Below, piece by piece: positions 1 to 5,195 of a stretch of DNA of 5,513 nt (position 1 is the stretch's first letter; every line of letters starts with the position of its first letter). Source of the stretch: Thermodesulfobacteriota bacterium (GTDB taxonomy: Bacteria; Desulfobacterota; Desulfomonilia; Desulfomonilales; Desulfomonilaceae). Location of the stretch: NCBI GenBank assembly GCA_030837305.1, contig JAUPKT010000445.1, positions 1-5,513 of the forward strand, in the 5' to 3' direction. A program made the position numbers and the translations under genes. The notes under the pieces were generated by a model. That model made no database searches and was not told the origin of the DNA. It saw nothing but the letters and a program-made list of their open reading frames with translations.

Positions 1-27
1 CAGAGGGATGCCTGACGCATTGGTCAT
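1..27 (-). CDS. 5' end of the next operon gene (partial, 9 codons, product unknown)
   Basis: An ATG at 27 overlaps the TGA stop of the hdrA-like gene in the classic 4-base ATGA arrangement. It opens a frame reading MTNASGIPL before the left edge. A strong Shine-Dalgarno, GAGGAG at 35-40, lies 7 nt upstream inside the end of the hdrA-like gene, so translational coupling is likely. Nine residues are too few to identify a product. From known metV/hdr clusters, candidates are an MvhD/FlpD-type iron-sulfur subunit, another Hdr subunit or MetF, but nothing visible here chooses among them. Confidence 0.6.
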
Positions 28-1274
28 GACCGGGCTCCTCGGTCGGGCTTCATGAGATAGGAGGCCGTTCTCCCTGCTGTTCTCACCGCTTGTTGAATGC
101 TGTCCTTGATTGACTTCGGCCCTTGGGCAGCACCAGTGACGAAAATGCCGGGTGCGTCCGTGATACCATCCATTCCAGAATTGCCCCAAAATCCATCGAG
201 CGTTCGCTCCAGAAAATCCAGGGCCGGTATCCTTTCAGGGGGTGAAATCCCCACGCTCAAGGCTACCAGATCAAATGACTGCCACAGCCGCTCATCACCA
301 GGACCGTGATAGAGCACCTCCGGCCGACCGTCTTTCCCTTTTCGAATTTCAGCCGGTATGGCTCTTACGAAAGTTATTTTCTCGGAAGCGTGCTCGACAA
401 AGTGTTCGAGCCCTCTCTCAAAATTCTGGATGTCCATGTAAAACATGGTCACTCGGAGTGAGGGGGTCTTGAACTTGAGGACGCAGGCCAATCGAATTGC
501 ATAAGCGCAACAAACCTGGGAACAGTAGTTGCGTCCTATCTTGGGATCTCTGCTACCCACACATTGTATGAACGCAATGGAGGGACCCGCCGGTTCCACC
601 CCGAGAAGCTTGAGTTGGTCTCGTCTCAACAGCTTTTCCAATTCCAGGGCCGTCAAGACTCCTGGGACACGTCGGTAACCGAAACGCGGCTTGAGGGATG
701 GATCAAACGGTTCAAACCCGCCGGCAACGACCAAGGCCGCAGACTTGACGCGAATTTCTCTTCCGGAATCAGCAAGGTCGATTGCGGAGCGCGAACAAAT
801 TTCGGCGCAGGCGGAACAGGAAAGTTTTTGTCCGTGAAGGCACAATTCGGTTCGAATGTATGGGCGGATATTCCCTTGAGGTGTTTGGATTGCGCCGGGA
901 ACCGGGCACTTCTGAAGGCATTCCCCACAACCATCACAAAGCTCTGGATTTATTCTCGTCGGCTCCTGAAAGATCACTGATTCGTATATCTCGTCATTGA
1001 AACGAATGTGCTCGAGCCTAGAGGAAAGAAAACAGGAGACATCCGGAGAAGCATCGGTGTTTCTTATCGATTCCACCACCAGGCATGCGCCGCAGTTTTG
1101 GCACTCTTGTGTGGCTTTGCAGGTAAGGTGGACGGCATGACCCCCAAGGAAAGGTTCCTTGTCGATGATAACTGACTTGAAACCATATTTCGCGAGTTCT
1201 TGACAGCACGTGAGACCGGAGATCCCTCCGCCGATTATGAGACAATCAGTTTGGATACTGTCTGTGTGAAGCAC
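24..1274 (-). CDS. HdrA/QmoA-like FAD and iron-sulfur oxidoreductase subunit
   Basis: This is a soluble cytoplasmic flavoprotein of the heterodisulfide reductase subunit A family (416 residues), which passes electrons between FAD and [4Fe-4S] clusters. An N-terminal FAD Rossmann motif (GGGISG, 15-20) is followed by ESSENTIAL family landmarks: an inserted ferredoxin-like segment with C113/C116/C119/C123 and C145/C153/C156/C160, then IQCVGSRD (236-243), and C251/C255/C256. With C238 these give the C-x12-C-x3-C-C pattern of the flavin-proximal HdrA cluster. A second FAD-binding stretch, GIFVTGAAQGPKSIKDS, lies near 376-392. The length matches QmoA or short HdrA. It lacks the extra N-terminal domain and C-terminal ferredoxin of methanogen HdrA (about 650 residues). 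An additional four-Cys motif (C52, C58, C61, C64) lies after the Rossmann fold. The start is GTG, 23 nt after the metV-like stop, with only a weak purine-rich stretch upstream; no ATG occurs in frame before M280. The next gene overlaps its stop. It probably serves as the electron-transfer partner of a MetV-MetF methylene-tetrahydrofolate reductase. Family assignment is firm; the exact partner is inferred. Confidence 0.92.
   Translation of the reverse strand: MLHTDSIQTDCLIIGGGISGLTCCQELAKYGFKSVIIDKEPFLGGHAVHLTCKATQECQNCGACLVVESIRNTDASPDVSCFLSSRLEHIRFNDEIYESVIFQEPTRINPELCDGCGECLQKCPVPGAIQTPQGNIRPYIRTELCLHGQKLSCSACAEICSRSAIDLADSGREIRVKSAALVVAGGFEPFDPSLKPRFGYRRVPGVLTALELEKLLRRDQLKLLGVEPAGPSIAFIQCVGSRDPKIGRNYCSQVCCAYAIRLACVLKFKTPSLRVTMFYMDIQNFERGLEHFVEHASEKITFVRAIPAEIRKGKDGRPEVLYHGPGDERLWQSFDLVALSVGISPPERIPALDFLERTLDGFWGNSGMDGITDAPGIFVTGAAQGPKSIKDSIQQAVRTAGRTASYLMKPDRGARS
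35..40 (-). promoter_or_regulatory. Shine-Dalgarno for the downstream overlapping gene
   Basis: GAGGAG on the minus strand lies 7 nt before the ATG at 27, within the last codons of the hdrA-like gene. It is the main evidence that the 4-base overlap is a real gene start rather than a chance ATGA. Confidence 0.65.
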
Positions 1275-1297
1275 TTGATCCGCTTTCTCTGCGTGGG

Positions 1298-1987
1298 CTA
1301 GGGTAATGAGGAACCCGGGGAAGTGATTTCTCGATAATCGGGTCGCGTTATTTTTCCTGGATGCGTCGAGAGATCATGCCTCATGGGAGGCATAATACGG
1401 ACGAGCAGATCAAGTCGAGACTGCTTCTCAAGCCTTTCAACGATTTGAACCCAGGCACAGTCCTTATTTGGGTCGGTTTCACATTTTCCCTTAGAGGGAC
1501 CACCGCAAGGGCCATTGAGGAGACCTTTGGCACACATGGTCACAGGACATATCCCGCCCGTGATCCCAAGGTAGCATTGATTGCATGACCGACATCGCTC
1601 GGTCCAGACTCCGGGGCCCTCGGCGACCCCGATGAAACTTGTGTCAACAGCCGGGAAGACCGGTTTGTTTTCATACATCTGGGCAAGAAACTGCACCCCG
1701 GCTCCACAGGCGAGAGAGACAACCGCCTCTGCTCGGGAAACACCGGCTTCGAGCACTTGAAGAAATTCTCTATCGCATTGTCTTTCCACAGTAACGGTTT
1801 CCACTGAAATGTTCTTGTTTTTTACCCTTGCTGCCAATTCGAGACTCTGGGCCAATATGAATGCCTCTTTCTCGCCGCCCGCCAAACAGACTGCTACACA
1901 AGTACCACAGCCGACCACGAGAAGGCTGGAATAATCATGAACCATTTCTATTACTTCGACCAATGGTTTTGGTTTGGCAATAATCAA
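1298..1987 (-). CDS. metV: MetV-like protein (methylene-tetrahydrofolate reductase C-terminal-domain family)
   Basis: This 229-residue cysteine-rich protein belongs to the family that accompanies MetF, the enzyme reducing methylene- to methyl-tetrahydrofolate in the methyl branch of the Wood-Ljungdahl pathway. MetV-type proteins bind iron-sulfur clusters and feed electrons to MetF. Visible landmarks are GCGTCVAVC (C27, C30, C34), C71, a GAG loop after C94, CRSCNQC (C132, C135, C138), then GICPVTMCAKGLLNGPCGG (146-163), the family signature, followed by KGKCE (C169) and NKDCAW (C177). About thirteen cysteines are positioned to hold clusters. No signal peptide or membrane segment is seen. The start is TTG (minus strand 1987-1985), preceded by GGGAGGT with 4 nt spacing; no nearby in-frame ATG is better placed. 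It is the first gene of the operon, 23 nt before the hdrA-like gene. MetF itself is not in the window. Family recognition is strong; the cofactor count is inferred. Confidence 0.92.
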   Translation of the reverse strand: MIIAKPKPLVEVIEMVHDYSSLLVVGCGTCVAVCLAGGEKEAFILAQSLELAARVKNKNISVETVTVERQCDREFLQVLEAGVSRAEAVVSLACGAGVQFLAQMYENKPVFPAVDTSFIGVAEGPGVWTERCRSCNQCYLGITGGICPVTMCAKGLLNGPCGGPSKGKCETDPNKDCAWVQIVERLEKQSRLDLLVRIMPPMRHDLSTHPGKITRPDYREITSPGSSLP

Positions 1988-1991
1988 TGCG

Positions 1992-1998
1992 ACCTCCC
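1992..1998 (-). promoter_or_regulatory. Shine-Dalgarno fixing the TTG start of metV
   Basis: GGGAGGT on the minus strand sits 4 nt before the TTG at 1987. It is a near-complete anti-16S match and the reason for accepting a TTG start codon. Confidence 0.75.
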
Positions 1999-2016
1999 GA
2001 GCCGGAGTAGTGAGAA

Positions 2017-2028
2017 TTCAACGTTGAA
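2017..2028. promoter_or_regulatory. Palindromic operator candidate at the metV transcription start
   Basis: TTCAACGTTGAA is a perfect 12-bp palindrome. Allowing one unpaired base (2029), flanking GAA (2014-2016) and TTC (2030-2032) extend the symmetry. It begins about 6 bp downstream of the -10 of the metV promoter, so it covers the expected +1, where a dimeric repressor would block initiation. The regulator is unknown and I do not recognise the motif as a known family operator. As RNA it could form only a loop-less or very tight hairpin and has no U-tract, so it is not a terminator. Confidence 0.45.
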
Positions 2029-2033
2029 CTTCA

Positions 2034-2062
2034 AAAATAGTCAATGAGTGCCAGGCTGTCAA
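2034..2062 (-). promoter_or_regulatory. Sigma70-type promoter of the metV-hdrA operon
   Basis: On the minus strand a perfect -35 TTGACA (2062-2057) is followed by a 17-bp spacer and the -10 TATTTT (2039-2034; 4 of 6 consensus bases). Transcription would start near 2027, giving a leader of about 40 nt before the TTG of metV. The 197-bp gap to the long upstream gene and the lack of a clear terminator there leave some read-through possible, but the operon appears to have its own promoter. Confidence 0.65.
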
Positions 2063-2184
2063 GTTTGCGAGTCACCTGGTAATTCTGCTCGTGTCTGATA
2101 AATACAGAAGAATCAAGTCGTCCTGGGATCCGGTAAATGTGGTAGTCTTAGTCACGTTTATCGCGTAGCCTTCCATAGCCGATG

Positions 2185-5001
2185 TCATTCGTTTTGCCGG
2201 TCTTTTGATGTGTACGCAAGGGCAAGAAGTATTGAGTTAAACTTAGTTTGCGCCGTGTCACCGCGTGACGTGAGTACAATTGGTGCGGTTCCTGGACCCG
2301 CCGTGATGATTGCCCCGTTGTCGACCATGAGGCCGAGGCTCCCCATGGTTTTTGAAAGCATCTTGTACAAGACGTTCGCTGTGTTTATTTCTGTTGCGAC
2401 GAGGCAGTTTGCGTCACCTCTTATTTTCCCCTCGTAGTGTTTTTCTGAAACCACCTCGGGCACGGTTGCAAGGTCGAATGACAGCGGCCCCTCCAGGATA
2501 AGGGGTCCATATTGAGCTTCCAATGTTCCCACTTTCTTCGTAGTTTCGGCGGCAAGGAGCGTGGCTGGAATGGCTGACGTTTCTTTTTCCACTGCGGAGA
2601 TAATCGCTACTTTCAACAGCATTCCCGGCTGTGTAACCTTTCTTACGACATCCATTTGATTCTCGATTGCCTGGAGAAGGTCGTCGGAGCTTCTGAAGGT
2701 CGGATTCACGGCTGCATCTGACAGCGCGAAGAACCGACCATCCGGCAGAACGAACACCGCTGTGCTCGATGCCAATGGCCCCCGTGGTCGTTGGTCTTGT
2801 CCCTCGGTGGCAGAGGCTTTCTTGTACGCTGAGAGCGCAACGTGTAAGAGCGTAGCCGTGTCAGCGCTCCCTTTGACCACAATGAATTCAGGATTAGCAT
2901 TGACGAATTCCCTGAACGTGTTTTCCAACGATTTTTTCTTGGATTCAGGGTTCACGGCCAATGGATCCGTGGGAACTATCCTGACCAACGGGTCAAAAGC
3001 TGGCGATAACGGGACCTTAGACCGTCTTATTGCGGAGTTGATTTCATTTGGATCGCCCAGGAGGGACAGCTTTAAGATGAGTCCCTGCTCCTTGGCTTGC
3101 GAGACGGCAATGAGGACATCCTCGTTCTCGGCGCCCACAACGACGACATTGGCCGGCGAGAGTCGCTTCGCAGCTATGTCGGTTGTCAATTGTTGGAGGA
3201 GTGTTGCGTAAGAGAATGATTCTGAAGCCTCGCCGGAGGAACTCAAGACCCGCAAAGCTTTTCTAAGGCTTCGGGCCTCCAAGTTGATGTTCAGGCGTTT
3301 GTCAGATTTTTCCGGGTTGACATAGAGTTCGAAGAAATGATTGGCGATTAAATACTCGTATTCAAGTGAATCCACACACATTATCGGTACGTGCGGATTA
3401 AACATGCGCTCTCTAATTTTTTCGAAAAGTCTCAGAAAGTATGGCTCCCGAGCAAGAGTACTTGTCAGCAGAATGTAATGTGGTCGTTCGGAAGATTTAC
3501 CGGCTGCCGCCATTTCCACAACCATTGCAACTTGTCCGGCATACGAATCGATAATATGAATAAGGTTGCGCTTTAAAGATTTTGAGATTGATGCTGATTC
3601 CACAATCATCATGAGTTCGCATATTTCCCGAACGCCCGTGCCCATGTCTCGTGCCCCCAATCGGAAACTTCGGGGAACCACGAAGTTCTCTCGATTCAAC
3701 TGATCCATCACTTTCCCGAAGTCAAAGTCCAGGAGCATTCTATTTGCGTCTTGGGCGGCCATTTCCCTCTCTATTCGGGGACCGATCTTTTTCACCACAG
3801 ATGCGAAAAGCTCATCGAGAGTCATGACGAGAATGTTCAGTTTTTCCGGATTAGTTTCTTCAATCTCCGAAATAAGTGCAGCAGTGGATTTCAGTGGTGT
3901 GACCTTGACATACCCCCTTAACTCCAGGTCAACTTCTCGCGATTTCTCCCTCAGAAGCGCATTGACGTCTTTCGCTGCCAGGGTTGAGAATGATAGAGGA
4001 CTGCAGACCGAAGCGTTTACCTGACCCGCCGTATTCTGGGCTCTCAAGAGTCTCATCAATTCCCACGTCACGAGGGGGCCTCTGTTAAGGGAGCTATTTT
4101 GAAGTCTCTTGCGCGACTCGTCTCGAACAGACTCGTTAAGAACATATATTCCGTCTGGGACAGGGCCAAGATCGCCGCCTCCACAGACGAGGTCTCCGAC
4201 ATCGGCTATTTTTATCCCGTTCCGTATGAGGATGTTTATGATCTGGAGTGCCAAACCTTCAGGTGAATTGCCGAAAGTGCCGAAATCGATCTCTGCCCTC
4301 AGTCGAATCGTGAAGCCCGTGGTAGCCAGGAGATGCACTGCATACCGTTTGGCTATAAGGGCAACACAGACTTTCTCTTGGAGTTCCGAATACGTCCCAT
4401 GAATTATTGCGTGAGAGAGTTCGGCCGCTTTTCTCCGTGCGATGTTCCTGAGGATTTTCTCTACGATCAAACTGGTGCGACCAGGACCGGCGCTTTTGGA
4501 CATACTCATGATGTATAGTGAAAGAATATCTCCATAACAACTCGACATTTCATGATCTTTTTTGAAATCAGATGTGGCTTTCAGCAGTTCCCTGAGGAAT
4601 TCGCAGAGAGGATCAAAAGCGGCAGGATCTTGAATTTCTTCCTGAAGAGCCATGGATGACTTTACGATCTTCTCGTGAACGAAAGAAGCGAGGTATTGCA
4701 GTTCACCTTTGAACTTCCGGCTCGCTGCCAGTAAATCCTTTATTTTATCTGTCTGCAGAATGGCGTTGCCTCTTTCACTTGGTGCGTCGTAACCGGCTTT
4801 TTGGAAATATCCGGACTCCGTAAGCGTGGCAGTCATTGTATCAATTGTCGTTCTGACGATTTGATGAGAATCCATAACGGCTTGGAAACCTCCATCCGCG
4901 AACCCTGTCCTCAATGGGACTAAGGCACGGATTTCTTCTGCGGCGAGAAACGCCGCGTGAGCGTGGCCAATCCTTGTAAGAAAGCAATGAGACGTGAGCA
5001 A
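2185..5001 (-). CDS. Fusion of degenerate butyrate-kinase-like domain and phosphate acetyl/butyryltransferase (Ptb) domain
   Basis: This 938-residue soluble protein has three parts. (1) Residues 1 to about 205 are helix-rich and unrecognised. (2) Residues about 206-590 follow the layout of butyrate kinase: GDLVCGGGDLGPVPDGIY (269-286) aligns with the VGRGG...GG.Y segment, ILVMTLDEL (390-398) with the AHLGGG strand, ILLTSTLA (510-517) with the LTGGLA strand, and DSLEYEYL (544-551) with the C-terminal GEDEMEAL helix. The catalytic letters are changed at each place, so kinase activity is doubtful. (3) Residues about 600-935 are a well-conserved Ptb/Pta-type domain: VVVVGAENEDVL (619-630), VVKG (708-711), SDAAVN (761-766), ISAVEKE (801-807), EGPLSFDLA (837-845), RGDAN (861-865), NVLYK (876-880) and PIVLTSRGD (907-915). 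Ptb converts acyl-CoA plus phosphate to acyl-phosphate plus CoA. Separate Buk and Ptb total about 650 residues, so roughly 280 are extra. The start is uncertain: TTG at 5001 has no clear Shine-Dalgarno, while ATG at 4875 has GGAGG (4889-4893) but 13 nt away. Substrate and role are unknown. Confidence 0.88.
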   Translation of the reverse strand: MLTSHCFLTRIGHAHAAFLAAEEIRALVPLRTGFADGGFQAVMDSHQIVRTTIDTMTATLTESGYFQKAGYDAPSERGNAILQTDKIKDLLAASRKFKGELQYLASFVHEKIVKSSMALQEEIQDPAAFDPLCEFLRELLKATSDFKKDHEMSSCYGDILSLYIMSMSKSAGPGRTSLIVEKILRNIARRKAAELSHAIIHGTYSELQEKVCVALIAKRYAVHLLATTGFTIRLRAEIDFGTFGNSPEGLALQIINILIRNGIKIADVGDLVCGGGDLGPVPDGIYVLNESVRDESRKRLQNSSLNRGPLVTWELMRLLRAQNTAGQVNASVCSPLSFSTLAAKDVNALLREKSREVDLELRGYVKVTPLKSTAALISEIEETNPEKLNILVMTLDELFASVVKKIGPRIEREMAAQDANRMLLDFDFGKVMDQLNRENFVVPRSFRLGARDMGTGVREICELMMIVESASISKSLKRNLIHIIDSYAGQVAMVVEMAAAGKSSERPHYILLTSTLAREPYFLRLFEKIRERMFNPHVPIMCVDSLEYEYLIANHFFELYVNPEKSDKRLNINLEARSLRKALRVLSSSGEASESFSYATLLQQLTTDIAAKRLSPANVVVVGAENEDVLIAVSQAKEQGLILKLSLLGDPNEINSAIRRSKVPLSPAFDPLVRIVPTDPLAVNPESKKKSLENTFREFVNANPEFIVVKGSADTATLLHVALSAYKKASATEGQDQRPRGPLASSTAVFVLPDGRFFALSDAAVNPTFRSSDDLLQAIENQMDVVRKVTQPGMLLKVAIISAVEKETSAIPATLLAAETTKKVGTLEAQYGPLILEGPLSFDLATVPEVVSEKHYEGKIRGDANCLVATEINTANVLYKMLSKTMGSLGLMVDNGAIITAGPGTAPIVLTSRGDTAQTKFNSILLALAYTSKDRQNE

Positions 5002-5019
5002 AAAATCTTACAGAATTTA

Positions 5020-5048
5020 TTGACCCGTCGTGCCGGTCTTTCTATAAT
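5020..5048 (+). promoter_or_regulatory. Near-consensus sigma70-type promoter for cfa
   Basis: TTGACC (5020-5025), a 17-bp spacer and a perfect TATAAT (5043-5048) form the best promoter match in the window. Initiation is expected around 5053-5055, giving a leader of about 140 nt before cfa. This suggests basal expression by the housekeeping sigma factor. In E. coli cfa has both a sigma70 and a stationary-phase promoter; no second promoter was recognised here. Confidence 0.75.
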
Positions 5049-5060
5049 TGGTACGTGAAC

Positions 5061-5152
5061 GACTCCAATGGCATTACGAAAGCCATGGGGGTCTTTATTA
5101 GTTGCGAAAAACAGTTCGTTCCATACGAAACCCTCAACTACCATATTTTTCG
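5061..5152 (+). other. Structured 5' leader of cfa
   Basis: Starting about 6-8 nt after the expected transcription start, 5061-5072 pairs with 5082-5093 (11 of 12 pairs counting one G-U, one A-G mismatch) around a 9-nt loop, ATTACGAAA. It is followed by a weak U-run, TTTATTAGTT. Further on, CGAAAAA (5105-5111) can pair with TTTTTCG (5146-5152), enclosing a small stem TTCGT (5115-5119) with ACGAA (5125-5129). The first hairpin's loop contains another ACGAA (5076-5080) able to compete for the same TTCGT. It could act as an mRNA-stabilising 5' hairpin or as a regulatory switch. No known riboswitch class was recognised. Pairing was done by eye, without energies. Confidence 0.35.
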
Positions 5153-5190
5153 GATTCTTTCAGTATCTCATGGTATTCGAACAGGAGTAA
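5068..5190 (+). other. Possible 40-codon upstream open frame in the cfa leader
   Basis: ATG at 5068 opens a frame of 40 codons ending TAA at 5188-5190, five nt before the cfa ATG and directly after the cfa Shine-Dalgarno. The peptide begins MALRKPWGSLLVAKNSS and has a hydrophobic, Phe-rich stretch at residues 26-37. The position would suit translational coupling. Against it, no Shine-Dalgarno precedes the ATG, which lies in the 5' arm of the first leader hairpin, and an open frame of this size arises often by chance. Confidence 0.15.
5183..5187 (+). promoter_or_regulatory. Shine-Dalgarno of cfa
   Basis: AGGAG is 8 nt before the ATG at 5196. A competing ATG at 5191 is only 3 nt from it, and its frame does not match the Cfa family, so 5196 is the start. 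Confidence 0.75.
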
Positions 5191-5195
5191 ATGAG

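Noticed and set aside
564..980. Plus-strand open frame of 138 codons
   Set aside because: It lies wholly opposite the cysteine-rich core of the hdrA-like gene and its translation shows no family features.
2088..2184. Possible terminator after the fusion gene
   Set aside because: No stable GC-rich stem followed by a T-run was found on the minus strand; the short complementary pieces here are scattered and weak.
2762..3211. Plus-strand open frame of 149 codons
   Set aside because: It is antisense to the well-conserved Ptb domain; the peptide is low-complexity Ser/Thr/Ala sequence typical of a shadow frame.
5030..5085. Minus-strand promoter for the fusion gene overlapping the cfa promoter (TTGGAG-16-TATAGA)
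   Set aside because: The -35 matches only three consensus bases and the match is no better than expected by chance in an AT-rich gap.
5061..5103. First leader hairpin as a true intrinsic terminator of an incoming transcript or attenuator
   Set aside because: The stem is good but the following TTTATTAGTT is a poor U-tract, so termination is not claimed; it is listed only as a structured leader.
4920..5144. Minus-strand open frame of 74 codons upstream of the fusion gene
   Set aside because: It overlaps the start of the fusion gene in another frame, runs through the cfa promoter and leader, has no Shine-Dalgarno and no recognisable features.
5191..5193. Earlier ATG at 5191 as a cfa start
   Set aside because: It is out of frame with the Cfa protein and only 3 nt from the Shine-Dalgarno.
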